Source of the DNA: Drosophila miranda
Taxonomy: Eukaryota; Arthropoda; Insecta; Diptera; Drosophilidae
DNA: 64,000 bases
Assembly (NCBI RefSeq): GCF_003369915.1
Contig: NC_046676.1
Location: forward strand, 16,660,001 to 16,724,000
Reading direction: 5' to 3'
In this document: piece after piece, positions 12,801-27,800 of the stretch
How the letters are laid out: the number at the start of each line of letters is the position of its first letter
Numbering within the stretch: position 1 is the first letter of the stretch
The notes under the pieces: model-generated
The model's database searches: none
What the model was told of the DNA's origin: nothing
Seen by the model: only the letters and a program-made list of their open reading frames with translations
Position numbers and translations under genes: made by a program

Positions 12801-15800
12801 AATAGAACTAGAGTTACGTCGCGACGGGGGCTTAAACTATTGCGGGGGAGAGGGGTCTTGCTGTGTGCGAGTGTGTGCTTCGAATGCAAATGCTGCCAAA
12901 TCGTTATTATTGCCGTTATCGAACTCAATGTCACCTCCGCAGTGCTGCAAGCGTTTGATACGCCCCTACATACGCCTCATGCAGCTGCCAATCTATCGTC
13001 CCGCAGCCGCCAACCTGCTGCTGGGCCTGACTTCGGTGGTGGGACTCGTCGGCGGGGCCTACCTGCTCCAATGTGGCGCCCAGCGTCTTCTTGGGTGAGT
13101 TAATCGAGTAGAGTAGCGATAACCAAATGAGTGTGCCCCCGTGTGTGAAACTGTGTGTGTGAGAGTACTGGAGGGCACACGTACGCGAGCGTGCAGATGC
13201 CAGCAGATGCACTCGCACATACTGGCACAACCACAGATGCAGATGCAGATACAGATACGGTCTCGGATGCAGGTGCAGATACATCCCGGAGAGATAAATA
13301 CTGGCAGTGAAACTGAAACTGAACTTTCCGAGCTGCAACAGCAGCTTCAATTCGATTACGTGTCCATCGTTTCGCATGACTTGATTGCGTTTGCGTGTAC
13401 GAAGAAAGCAAAGAAAAATGCAGAGGAAAAGCATTTCGCATTAAAAGAGATTTGACATAATTGTTGCCATTTTTATGCTTGGCACAGTTGCAACTGCTAT
13501 TGCTGTTGCCTTTCTATGGTCTTTCCTCATCTCAGTTGGGCATCCAGTACGTACGTAGCTTCGCCTTAATTAAGGATTGCGTAAGAGGCATCAGGCCACC
13601 AGCTGCAGCGTATCATGGTGGCTCACAAATTCATTTTGCACCCGTAAATGCTTATGGATAACAGTACCGTTGGCCGTTTTATAACATTACCTGTTCATAC
13701 ATTACTGTCCATTCAATGGACTTGTGGTCAAGACGAATTTGGCCATCTGGCTAACCAGACAGAACCAAAGACTTGCGACGAATGGCAAACGGAAATCGTT
13801 GGCCAACAAAGGGCAGAACCCGCTGCTGCCGCTTCCAGTCATACTCCACAACAACAACAACAAAAGTGTCACGAAACGCCAATAACAATTAGCCGCCCGC
13901 AAATATTTGCCTTTTGTCACTAGCACTAGTCAATGGCAACTTAATTAGCCGTTATTCTTATAATATTAGAAAATACGAGTAGGGGTATGCGAGTTTTAAA
14001 CATATACATATGTATGGTACCTAGTAAAGAAGTGTAGCATTTAATCTTGGCTGGCTGGCTCCTCCTTAAAGCAATGTTCCATTGAGCACAATATTAGCCG
14101 AAATAGACGAAAGCTGTGTTTTCCTTTTCTCTATTCAGAGACAGAAAGTTGCACGACAGGTTGCATTATAGTGCAATAGAAACCAAAACAAGTTCCGAAA
14201 TTGTCGAAAGTCTAGAAAACAAAACTAATGCTAACCTTTGTCGCATTTGATACGGAGATAACCACACCTATTCTGCGTTTTAATATACCCGTAGTGCTGA
14301 GTAAACTGAAACGAGTTCTTGCAGTCGGTCGAAAGTAGCGTTGAGAGTGAGAGCCATCAAAAGCCAGTCACAGTGACAAATTGTATGCATAACCACAGTC
14401 GATTAGAAGCAATACTCCTCAAGGGTTCGTTCTTCGAAGAAGTCACCACCAGGACACAACGACACAGTTCCGACGATGAAGCCGGAACGCTGCTAGAAGG
14501 CGGCCTGGTACGCTAGTTAGCCGGAATCAGACCAAAGTACGCTGGCATATATAGATCTCATCCTTGAGTAATGGTGGTGGGCCTTTTTAGCCCGACTGTT
14601 CCTGTCAATAGCTGCAAGCAAACGGAACCAACAAAGGGTCGGTCAAAGTTGAAGCTTGCTTCTGGAGATGGCCCAGAGCCATAGGGGTAATTTGTGTAGA
14701 ATATTTAAATGACCACTTAGTGGCGTTACCCGCCCTTTAGACAATACATTTATATTCCTGATCTGCGTCGAAATGAAAATCGTTTCATTTTAAATTTCTC
14801 GCGGAATATTCAAAAATGTTGCGCTAAAGCTACCAAATGTTGCGCAACTTTTCGACAATTTACCAAAATGTTGCAAAGCGCCACTGTGAAATTTTGCTAC
14901 ATGGACATGAGTTGGCATGTAGATATTTTGCAACTATTAAAAACACGTTGGTTAGGCCACTAACTGTATACTGTATACTGTATGGTTAGTGGTTAGGGTT
15001 TAAGTGGAGAGGGGACGAACGGCCCCAGCTCACTTCAGGTTGAAAATATCCGCTAGTCAACTTTACCATCGATGAATATTGAAGAGGGGATCGCTATGTC
15101 GTAGGCTTGTTAGTTAATTTCTAAAACTGTTTTATGATATCTTTAAAGTAGTGGGCTCAATCTAATAATTTATTGTTCTTCTGGCGATACGGGTAATTAC
15201 TTTCCAGCCCCAGAAATCCTCCACTTATGCTGGCCAAAATTCTGCGAAAATTGAGAGCATCTTGTTCATCCCGACTAAGCCATTCATCTAAGCCAACCCA
15301 AACAGAACGAGACAGAAACAGGGCCACTTGACGATCTCTCGGGTTGAGAAATGCTAATGGGATGTGCCCAGCTTACATGCATATGTTAACCCAGATACTT
15401 GAGTCAGATTTCAGGGGAATCTGTACATACATATGAGAGCTCTCGCATCATCTTTCTCTTTGGGAATTTCCCAGCTGATGCTGTCGCCATTTATTCGCGA
15501 ATCTAAAGACTATTCCAGTCACCATTCGATTGATTCGTTGAGGTTCCCCTCAATAATGAACGGCTTGGAGCATGCATAGATTTAAATAGACAGACAGACA
15601 GACAAGATCTGAGGCTAACTCGTTTGCGGAATGTTTCTCACAATTAGCATTTGGAAATTAATGAAGTTCAGGCCGAGACAAGAGATTGCCAAAAATTAAT
15701 TTATAGACAAATGAATGCATATGCATACGGGTATGAGGCCCGAAACGGTTCCTGCTTGACCAGATGTCTACATGTTTGCGGATAAATCAAGGAAGAAAGG

Positions 15801-18800
15801 CGATAGATGGCCAGGGAAATATGCCTAGTCACGGCTGATTCCGCTACGTAGACCCGTTGGGCTGGTTTTCTATCCAGTGGGCAGGGGGCGTAAGGTAAGG
15901 TAAGCTAAGGCCTTCTTCTCCAGAGTTCACAATTGAATCTTACGTCATTAACGAGTTAGCTGCCTGTCTGCCTGTCTGCCACTCTCCCGAACGCTGCCAC
16001 TGCCACTCTCTCTCTCTCTCTCTGGGTAGGCTTCTCTCCTCAGACATGAAACCGGCACGGGCATGACGCGGAGAGACGACTGTCACTGCTCTGACTGAGG
16101 CTCGCTCGGTCTCAGCTGTTGCCCGCTCAGAGCCAACTGCGCACAACAAAGGCAAACCTTGTCCGAGAAAGTTGTCAGTGTCGGAGTGAGTCGCAACGCG
16201 TTTCGTTGGCGAATCCAAATTAATGTGCTTCCACTCGAATATACATGCAAATCGGCGAAAACAGTTTAATTCGAGTGCCATGCCAAATCAAAGCAAACAA
16301 AGCACCAAACATCTCTTGACAGGCCACTCAAATACCTAGCACACCAAACACCAAACAACACTAAACCCAAACCAAACCAATTAAACCAGAGCAAACCAAT
16401 CCGAAACCAAGAAACCGATCAATCCCACAGAAGCCATCGCAGCTATAGACCTCCACACCGAAGGGAGTGGAAGTGTGCGATAGAATGGTGTTCGCGTCCG
16501 TTGTGGTGTGCCAGGTGGAGAAATTGATCTGCATGCCAATCAGCTTTGCCGTATTCGCCTTCCTGTTCATGGCCTGCGCCATGGAGGTGGTTCTGCTGAA
16601 GATGACCACCAGTGAACCGGTGTTCGGGCGGCCTCCCGACGACGGCGACGAGGCCGGGGACGACGAGTCCGAGGAGCAGATCTACTACGAGAATCTCGGA
16701 AACAACTACGAGCACTGGGCACGCCGTCGGATGCGATTCCACCAGCGGCACCAGCAACAGCTCCAGCAGGAGGAGAGCCAACGGCAACAGCTGCTCGTAT
16801 AGGTGTAGCTGCAGCATTGGGAATCGGTTGGATATCGGTTATGACTGGTTTCTTCTGTTTTCAAAATTATATGGTATATAGTATATGGATATGGATAGCG
16901 ACGAGGGGAGAGAGTGTAATGATTTTGGTTTTTGTTTATGATTTCGTTTGTAAGCGATTTCAAAACGAGACATATTCAAATGTTAAGTTGAGCAAATTGT
17001 TTGTGATTAATTGTCAATTTTGAGCACGTTGTACCACAACTTCCACAACACACAACAAAACAAAACACGACTCATGCATGGATACGATTAAGTGTACAGT
17101 ACAGTCAGTCGGAGGAAATCCCTTCTTGTCTCTGGCACTGTGAGAACTGAATGCATATCTAGATATATAAGTAGATATATCTGTATGTACATATAAGTAT
17201 GTGCATATGTCCTACGAGAGTAGTTTGTAAGCCGTGTGATATGCTTAGTTATTCGATACCTACATACATAGATCCTAAGTGACGCGAATAAATCTGGCTA
17301 TAAAACTCAACTCGACTGATATTTCGCTTGCCCCTGGTCCAACTGGTTTTGCCTGTGGCTTTCCTCCGCTTATGCAATCTGCTAGATGGGGGCGGGGGGG
17401 GGATAGGCAAGAGAGAAAGTCCATTGCTCGATGCTCGATGCCCCTGCAGTGCGGGACCCTCATACTCGTAGGTGGAGATCTGGGGAACTGGAATTTTGTC
17501 GACTCGACCAGGCGCTAATTGTATCTATCGGCTGAGCGCCATCCAATTAGTTGATTTCCTCATTTTTTTCAGCAGTTTGTTTATCTTAACCTGACCTTCT
17601 GCTGGTTGATCAACCCCAGCGATTTCGCAGAACTGACCTGACTAATCGCCATGTATCGAACTAATCGAACATTCTCCGTGTTCTATGAATTCTTTTCAGT
17701 AAAATAGCCGATAGGAAGTGGAAGAAGGAGGAGGCCAGCGAGCAGCAGAGCTGCAATGTCTGCTGTGCAGACTTGGACCAGAGCAGTCCCAAAACGTAAG
17801 TCAACCTCCAGCGAAAGCCCCCCTCAGCGACTAAGTTAGGGATCGATCTATATTTTTCAGCTATGTGACATGCTGTACATGCGGAAAGTACGTTTGCCGC
17901 GGCCCCAAATGCGCTGACTGGCGGCCCAAGGATGCCGACTGGGAGTGCCAGCTGTGCCACAGCTCCAAGGAGTCGCTGGCCCACACCTCCTCCTGGGTGG
18001 CGGAGCAGATGTCCTTTAACCAGCACAAGTTCGTGTATCCGATGCGGGCTCGCAGCGAGGTCTACATACCCATCACTGGCGATGGTGATGGCGATGCCAA
18101 TGACAGCACAATGCGTAAGGAGAGACCCCATAGAAATATCCCTAACGTGTTTATAGAACGCCAAACTTTGGTCCTTTGCAGACATTGAGAGCATCAGCCA
18201 GATAGGGCAGAGCGTTCATCTCGACGAGCGCGCCAAGATTCGTGCATATGTGGAGGAAATCGTGGCGGAGATGTTGGGCGGCAGTCTGGATCACATCAAA
18301 GTGGGACAATTGTCCAAAAGCGAAAACTGTAAGTACAGCCCGCTGCAATCAGTTGTCGCGCGCCCAGATTGTCTTCGATTTGATTTGTGCAAATGCAATT
18401 GTCAGCGAATTCAGCTGCATTCGCGCAATTTACAATTTCCAATTTGCAAATGAGATTCAATTGGGCGGGCAACATATGTGCATATGTGCTTTTCGTTGGC
18501 AACATTCGCAAGCAACACATGCTGCCGGCCAGCGAAAGTTCGCTGCATACTTTTGGGCGAAGCTTTTGCTAAACTTTTTCCCACACATACACTCATAAAC
18601 ACACACAAACACCCCTCACACTCAAACTCACACATGCAAATGCAATGCAGACTTGCAATTCTTCCACAAATTTCATGCGAAACTTTCGAACCTGCTTATC
18701 AATGTGGAGAGCGACCTGCTCAAGGGAGGTAAGTCATCGGCCAGTACTATCCAGTAATCGAGTACTTAGTAATCGAGCGAATGCAATGTAATCGTTTTGA

Positions 18801-21800
18801 ATGTAATCTAACCTCTCGATCCTGCATCCGTACTTGTACCTGTACCTCTCTCTATCTACATATATCTGTATTTTGTGTTGAGCACGTAGAACCTTGCCCC
18901 AAATATGTATGTAACAGAGTGTGAGAATGCCATAAAATAAATCTATGAAACAATGATTGGAGCTTTTATTGAATGCCAGTTGAAGTGCCGGCCAGCCTTA
19001 GTTTACTGGTAGTACAAATCGAAAGCCTAAATAAGCACTCTCTCACACACAGGGACAGGGACAGGGACCCTGACAGACAGAAAATCGGAGTCAGATAAGG
19101 CTACATAGCTCTGATAAGGTGCTTTAGCTATTGAAGTGCCGACAGAAATAGCAACGGCTACAGCAGGGAACATTGTGATTACAACGCTTTGTTGGCGCCC
19201 AAGTTCTGTAGCCTTAGAAAGATGACAGACCGATATAGGCATTAATCATACGCACCGTAGCATTGCTCACCAACTGGTTCGAGACTCGATTCGGAGTCTG
19301 CTCAGTGGTGTAAATTTCTAGCTTACACGGCCATTCATGAGGTTCTCTGTCTTAGCAATTGATTGACAGCGTCACGCTCGGAGCCAGGCGACTAATATCC
19401 ACTAATTTGCACGGCAGCGTGCATGTAAATCTCAAAGCCAAACTCAGCTGTTGGCCAAGAGGAGACACCAGACACCAGAGAGTCTGGTGGAACGGCCGGG
19501 CAGTGCCGAAACACCCGAGACCGCTCTGTGTAGGGTCCACACGCACACAGACCTACGAGAGCGAGCGTGTGTGTGTTCGTGTGAGAGTGGGTCTGAGTGA
19601 GCGGTTAGGCGCTCGGCGCTCGACAATCGCACGGAACCGCTTCATTTGCCAGAAGCGTCGCGCCGTGATCGTAACGTTAAACGAGCTCCGGGTACACATA
19701 CACACACACGCGCACAGAGACTGAAGAAGATTCCGCCTAAACGGGAGTACTAGTGATAACGTATTATATTATATTATATGATAACTACAAGAATTTTGGC
19801 CAGCCGCAAGAAACATACATATGTACGTCCATCTGCAACCGTCAGAGCAGAGATAACGCGAAGAAGCTGCTGCTCAGTTATGAGTTATCGTCAACCTTGA
19901 CCCCGAACCCGAAGCTGGCAAAAAAGTTGAGAAAAAAGAGACAGTTGAAACTCAAGTCAATAATTGCGAGGTAAAACAGGCAAGACGAGGAAGAGACCTC
20001 AATCAACGCTAATCAATATTAATGATCCCGAGTCCCGCTTATAGCTCCACTGTGTGTAACCCAATCTGAGATTAACAACAACAAAAAATCCATCATTTTC
20101 CGACGATGATCGTGGACTTTTAACATGGAATGTGCTTTTAACTGTGCTCCTTAACGCTGTAGTTTACCTTTGACCTTAACCAATCAGAAAAACAAACCTC
20201 TCACCAAACTTATCGCAAAAAGTCGGCCCGATCCGAGCTAATGGAAAGTTATCGAGCCCCTCGAACCCCATCGCAGGGCTAAGCATTAAATAATCAAAAT
20301 GGAATAAAGTGATACTCGTAATCCGCTCAGTGATAATTACTTAAGTGACTTGCTCGCTGAACCCCTGAACTTTGCTCGCGCCCAGTCGGAGAATACAGAA
20401 GTGATCCGTGTGGGTCTGGTACTGGTTCTGGGTCTGGGTCTGGGCCTGTTTCTCTGCCTGTTTCTGGTGTTATTTTCACCGATGACTCGCATGCGACTGT
20501 TTGTTTTCAATACGACAGTTTCTATCTTTGACATTTTTTGCACACCTGAATGACTAACGGCCTAGACATAGACCCGCCGACCATTCGGGCCATTCAGAGC
20601 ATTCAGGCGGGCAGCCACCAATTGAATTGTTAGCAGACTTGGGCCGATAAAGAAATATGGGCGGCATTGTAACGCTAAATAGATAACTCCGGGCCATTCA
20701 TTATTCATTATAAAATCGGGTATTTACCGCAATGCGACTATAGACTTAACATGTCAAAGGAAAATTATGAATATGCGAATGCGAATGCAAATGTGAATGC
20801 GAGCTGTGAGTATTCGCGATTTTCAGCATGAGTGGCGTTCGATTGGGTTGGGGACACCTGGCTGCTCAAGCGTTTAGGGGACTCGGTGATACACTTCTGT
20901 TTGCCAATAATTAGGGAGAAAACAAAACAATACAGCTTAAATATTTGTTTGAAATAATTAACAGCTCCACCGGCAGTTATATCAATGAAAACTCCAAACA
21001 AAACCCCAACACACTCCATTCAGACAGCAGAAAGCAGACAGCGGCCGCAAGTGTAGATAAACAAACAAAAAAGCAAACAAATAAACAAATAACCGATATC
21101 TGCGATTCAGCAACTTCATCTGGATCGCATATCGAACCATAACACCTATATAAACCAGTACTCGATCGTATGCATGCAGCATGGACTTTACTTTGGGCCT
21201 AATCACGGGCGTGTATGCCGTTCTGGCCGTTATTGTCTTTTACGTTGTTTACGTCATTGAGGTGAAATTAGGTATGGCTTATACACTCACTCACTCACTC
21301 ACTCACTCACTCACTCACTCACTTACTTTCTTTACCTTTCACACACACATACACGCATACAAAAACACCTAGAAGTAAGTTAATTTTCACTTTTATTGTA
21401 TCGGACTTGGCTAACCAAGCATTCAACTAGTAGTAGTTTTGGCCAGCCAGCATTCTCGGTCAGATCCAATTGACAATACTGTGTCACACATGCTTTCAGA
21501 TCTGCCGGCCATTGTCAATGGGAGCAACAGCAACAGCAACAATAACAACAATGGAGACTCCGAGTCTCTGGCAGACATCTCGCAGACCCGTCTACGGAGT
21601 CTCATCGAGACCATCATAGCGGAGACGCTGCGCAACAGTGCCCTGAGCGTGAGCGGAGCCGTCTCGGAGATCAGCCTGGACACCCGCTCGCTGGCCGCCG
21701 AGCTGCCGAACAATGGGAATGGGCAGAAGCGCCGACATCGCACGGAGCACTACTTCGAGCCGAAGATTTATCAGGATCTGCTGGCCACAGCGGTGCTCAA

Positions 21801-24800
21801 TAAGGTAAGCCTTGAGCCTTACACTGACCCATGCCCCTGCCACTATGCCACCTGTGGTACCACACATGACCTCTCCTCTACCCATTGTCGAGTGTCTTGT
21901 AAGCTGTGTGTACGGTCGTATTCTGGCCACTTCCGCCACGCGCTTCGTTCAGTTTTCGCTTTCATTCAACCCGCACTTGGCCGGCTTCGATTGTCCAGTT
22001 GCCACACCGATGAACCAGAACCAGACCACGCTAATTAGTTGCAGCCCATTGTCTCGACTGCTAAGACGTTTTCTTCAAGCAGCAGCACCACTCACAGTAC
22101 AAGAATAAAATCAATCACGACGCTAATTGGATAAATCCTTATTCTGGAAAATCAAAAAAATCCCATTGCGGAAGAGTTTCTACATACAGGCCAATACAAG
22201 ACAATGGAGGACTCCGGTGATAAAGTAAATATTAGTTACGACACGATTGCGGCAATTGAAACGCCAAATCCATGACTCAGCGAACCATATCAGCCACCAT
22301 TACGATTACGTATTCAGTTCTAATCAGGAAATCCTAAACCTTATCGCAACTTCCATCCCCAAACTTCGCAACGTGGACAGCAAACTGGTTCATACGTCAC
22401 TGAACACGATCGATAAGACGATTTTTCAATAATTATTGATTATAATCGATGGCGCTGGGAGCACAACGAAACCTTTCGTTGAGTGTCGTTAAGTGACGGA
22501 CTGGATATGGCCGGGCCTAATCTGCTTAAGGGCCTTTTGTATCGCACTCATCGTTTGACTGAACCACAGACGACTCTCTGGGGTTCAACAACACTTTGCT
22601 GCCCTGCCACAATGCCAAGGTCAATAGACTAACACAACGTTCCCGTTGTTACCTTTGCTGTTTTCTGTTCCACAGATTGCCGATAAGGAAGGGAACACAA
22701 GGTTAATATCGGTGAGCACACCAGACTTGAGTGGTCACCTCATTGATGAGAATTACAATGCCGAAGCGTTGAGCACCACGTCCGGTAGTTCCATTGAGCC
22801 CCGAAGCGATTGCAGCCTCACCGACCATGAATTGGCCCTGGATGTAAGCTGCCATGCACTCATATTCTTATAATCCCCAGTATCCCCTGTTATTATCCCC
22901 AACATTCATCATTCCAGACTGGCAAATCCCAGTCCCTGCAGGCGGATTTGGAGCGTGAATCGGTTTTGAGTGATTATATAGCCGCCCACATGGTTCCCCT
23001 TCCGGACTTTTCGGCATCTGTTACTGAATCGGAGGATGGTAAGTTATATGCTACTCTCTAACGCTATGGTCCAGATTCTTCCACTCCCATTCTCCAATCC
23101 CCTTTAGATGTTGGATCAATCTCCTCGAGCATGATCGGCGATGGCACTTGGGAGGATAACTGGCTATTCAAGAAGAAACGCAGCTCCGTGCAGAGCTCGG
23201 TCACGCCGAGCAGCATTGGCATGCTGGTGCCGGCTCCCATGGAGAATGTGCGTGCCCAAATCGGCGATAGGACTGCGGACGAGGTCAGCGATCTGTCGGA
23301 GCTGGGATCGGATGTGGAGGACAATTCGCTTGATTTGCTGCGCTGCAACGATCTAAACGATCGCCTGCTGAGCAAGCATCTGATCGGTGGTCAGAACACA
23401 AAACTTGTGCTAGACGAGCTCGTAGATCGGACCAGCCTGATCTCCCACACCCTACCGGAGGAGCATGAGCCCGCATTTACGGAAACCACAAACACGTTCG
23501 TCGTAGCATCCTCGGCCGCGCCATCTGATATTATAGTTTCACTACCATCACCCATGGTGTTTCAAGATGACTCACTGAACGAGGAGCTGGTCCAGACTCC
23601 CATTGCAGGTAATTGCACTGCTACTTCCACTTCCACGTACCTCACGTACCACGTAGTACATCATCCTTACCCTTCTTAATATTGCGTTAACCCTCCCCTG
23701 TGATTAGACAGCATTAGAGAGCATCAATCCTAGATAGTTGATCCTAGTTGATCCTAGCTGTTTGAAGTCCGGAACCCTCCAAGTTATGTAGATCCTCAGC
23801 CCTCTTGTGCCTGATCTTGAAGCATCGACATTTAGCAGTCGTTTGTGTTACAGCCCAAGGCGAAACTGACGAACTGGCCAGCCTCGAAGGTTGCATTGGT
23901 TACAGCACAGTAGAATACATTGATGAAGAGCAGATGCGCCAAACCACACCGTCAGTTATCGAGATACTAGCCGCCATTGCCTTGGGACCGATGCTAGCAG
24001 TCCCAGCATCGGAGCAGCCGGGGGTCATAACTCCGAGTGAGATGCATACACTCAAGGAGCTAAGCGACTTGGCGCTGGCCGAAATAAACGCTCGCACAAT
24101 GGACCTGGCGCACCATTCACTTGACATCATAGAAGAGGAGACAACCGAATTGATGCCGTTGACCGGGAGTGTCTCAGAACCTTCCACTATAAATGTCCAT
24201 CCATCAACTCTGACAGACCCAACAACAAACCACCATTCTACAGAAACAACAGCCGCCCAGGAGCCAAAAGTGGTACCAAAACCTACCATAGACAGTGATG
24301 CGCCCATACATAACCCATCGACAACAGAAATTCTAACAGAAGATAAACCAGCAGCATTGGATCCTCCGGCAGCAGTGGAAATCAGTCCAGACGCAGAAAA
24401 CGTAGCTGTGGTTTCTCCGGAAACAGTGGAAATTACTCCAGAGACTGAAACTGTAGCTGTGGATCCTCCGGCGCCAGTGGAAATCATGTCAGAAACAGCA
24501 ACCGTAGCTGTGGATCCGGCAGCTGCACTGGAAATCGCTCCAGCCGCAGAAACCGTAGCTGTGGATCCTCCCGCACCAGTGGAAATCATTCCGGAAACGG
24601 AAATCGTAGCTGTGCATCTACCAGCAGCAGGGGAAATCAGTCCTGAAACGGACACTATTGCTGTTGATCCTGCTCCTCCAGCAGCAGTGGAAATCACTCC
24701 AGCAGCAGAAACTGTAGCTGTGGATCCTCCAGCAGCAGTGGAAATCATTACAGAACCTGAAACCGTAGCTGTGGATCCTCAGGCAGCAGCATTGGAAATC

Positions 24801-27800
24801 ATTCCAGACGCAGAAACCGTAGCTGTGGATCCTCCCGCACCAGTGGAAATCATTCCGGAAACAGAAACTGTTGCTGCTGATCCTGCTCCTCCAGCAGCAG
24901 TGGAAATCACTCCAGCAGCAGAAACTGTAGCTGTGGATCCTCCAGCAGCAGTGGAAATCATTACAGAACCTGAAACCGTAGCTGTGGATCCTCAGGCAGC
25001 AGCATTGGAAATCATTCCAGACGCAGAAACCGTAGCTGTGGATCCTCCCGCACCAGTGGAAATCATTCCGGAAACAGAAACTGTTGCTGCTGATCCTGCT
25101 CCTCCAGCAGCAGTGGAAATCACTCCAGCAGCAGAAACTGTAGCTGTGGATCCTCCAGCAGCAGCGGAAATCAGTCCGGAAACGGAAATCGTAGCTGTAG
25201 ATCCGCCAGCTGCATTGGAAATCACTCCAGCCGCAGAAACCGTAGCTGTGGATCCTCCAGCAGCAGTGGTAATCATTCCGGAAACGGAAATCGTAGCTGT
25301 GGGTCCTCCAGCAGCAGTGGAAATCATGTCAGAAACAGCAACCGTAGCTGTGGATCCGGCAGCTGCACTGGAAATCGCTCCAGCCGCAGAAACCGTAGCT
25401 GTGGATCCTCCAGCAGCAGCGGAAATCATTCCGGAAACGGAAATCGTAGCTGTGGATCTGCCAGCTGCATTGGAAATCACTCCAGCCGCAGAAACCGTAG
25501 CTGTGGATCCTCCAGCAGCAGTGGTAATCATTCCGGAAACGGAAATCGTAGCTGTGGGTCCTCCAGCAGCAGTGGAAATCATGTCAGAAACAGCAACCGT
25601 AGCTGTGGATCCGGCAGCTGCACTGGAAATCGCTCCAGCCGCAGAAACCGTAGCTGTGGATCCTCCAGCAGCAGCGGAAATCATTCCGGAAACGGAAATC
25701 GTAGCTGTGGATCCTCCAGCAGCAGCTGAAATCATTCCGGAAACGGAAATCGTAGCTGTGGATCTGCCAGCTGCATTGGAAATCACTCCAGCCGCAGAAA
25801 CCGTAGCTGTGGATCCTCAGGCAGCAGCATTGGAAATCATTCCAGACGCAGAAACCGTAGCTGTGGATCCTCCCGCACCAGTGGAAATCATTCCGGAAGC
25901 AGAAACTGTTGCTGTTGACCCTGCTCCTCCAGTAGCAGTGGAAATCACTCCAGCAGCAGAAACTGTAGCTGTGGATCCTCCAGCAGCAGCGGAGATCATT
26001 CCGGAAACGGAAATCGTAGCTGTGGATCCGCCAGCTGCATTGGAAATCACTCCAGCCGCAGAAACCGTAGCTGTGGATCCTCAGGCAGCAGCATTGGAAA
26101 TCATTCCAGACGCAGAAATCGTAGCTGTGGATCTTTCAGAAGCAGCGGAGATCATTCCGGAAACGGAAATCGTAGCTGTGGATCTGCCAGCTGCATTGGA
26201 AATCACTCCAGCCGCAGAAACCGTAGCTGTGGATCCTCAGGCAGCAGCATTGGAAATCATTCCAGACGCAGAAACCGTAGCTGTGGATCTTTCAGAAGCA
26301 GCGGAGATCATTCCGGAAACGGAAATCGTAGCTGTGGACCCGCCAGCTGCATTGGAAATCACTCCAGCCGCTGAAACCGTAGCTGTGGATCCTCAGGCAG
26401 CAGCACTGGAAATCATTCCAGACGCAGAAACCGTAGCTGTGGATCCTCCCGCACCAGTGGAAATCATTCCAGAAACAGAAACTGTTGCTGCTGATCCTGC
26501 TCCTCCAGCAGCAGTGGAAATAACTCCAGCATCAGAAACTGTAGCTGTGGATCTTCCAGCAGCAGCGGAGATCATTCCGGAAACGGAAATCGTAGCTGTG
26601 GATCTGCCAGCTGCATTGGAAATCACCCCAGCCGCTGAAACCGTAGCTGTGGATCCTCAGGCAGCAGCATTGGAAATCATTCCAGACGCAGAAACCGTAG
26701 CTGTGGATCCCCCCGCACCAGTGGAAATCATTCCAGAAACAGAAACTGTTGCTGCTGATCCTGCTCCTCCAGCAGCAGTGGAAATCACTCCAGCAGCAGA
26801 AACTGTAGCTGTGGATCCTCCAGCAGCAGCGGAAATCATTCCGGAAACGGAAATCGTAGCTGTGGATTTGCCAGCTGCATTGGAAATCACTCCAGCCGCT
26901 GAAACCGTAGCTGTGGATCCTCAGGCAGCAGCATTGGAAATCATTCCAGACGCAGAAACCGTAGCTGTGGATCCCCCCGCACCAGTGGAAATCATTCCAG
27001 AAACAGAAACTGTTGCTGCTGATCCTGCTCCTCCAGCAGCAGTGGAAATCACTCCAGCAGCAGAAACTGTAGCTGTGGATCCTCCAGCAGCAGCGGAAAT
27101 CATTCCGGAAACGGAAATCGTAGCTGTGGATTTGCCAGCTGCATTGGAAATCACTCCAGCCGCTGAAACCGTAGCTGTGGATCCTCAGGCAGCAGCATTG
27201 GAAATCATTCCAGACGCAGAAACCGTAGCTGTGGATCCCCCCGCACCAGTGGAAATCATTCCAGAAACAGAAACTGTTGCTGCTGATCCTGCTCCTCCAG
27301 CAGCAGTGGAAATCACTCCAGCAGCAGAAACTCTAGCTGTGGATCCTCCAGCAGCAGCGGAGATCATTCCGGAAACGGAAATCGTAGCTGTGGATCCGCC
27401 AGCTGCATTGGAAATCACTCCAGCCGCAGAAACCGTAGCTGTGGATCCTCAGGCAGCAGCATTGGAAATCATTCCAGACGCAGAAACCGTAGCTGTGGAT
27501 CTTTCAGAAGCAGCGGAGATCATTCCGGAAACGGAAATCGTAGTTGTGGACCCGCCAGCTGCAATGGAAATCACTCCAGCCGCTGAAACCGTAGCTGTGG
27601 ATCCTCAGGCAGCAGCACTGGAAATCATTCCAGACGCAGAAACCGTAGCTGTGGATCCTCCCGCACCAGTGGAAATCATTCCAGAAACAGAAACTGTTGC
27701 TGCTGATCCTGCTCCTCCAGCAGCAGTGGAAATAACTCCAGCAGCAGAAACTGTAGCTGTGGATCTTCCAGCAGCAGCGGAGATCATTCCGGAAACGGAA

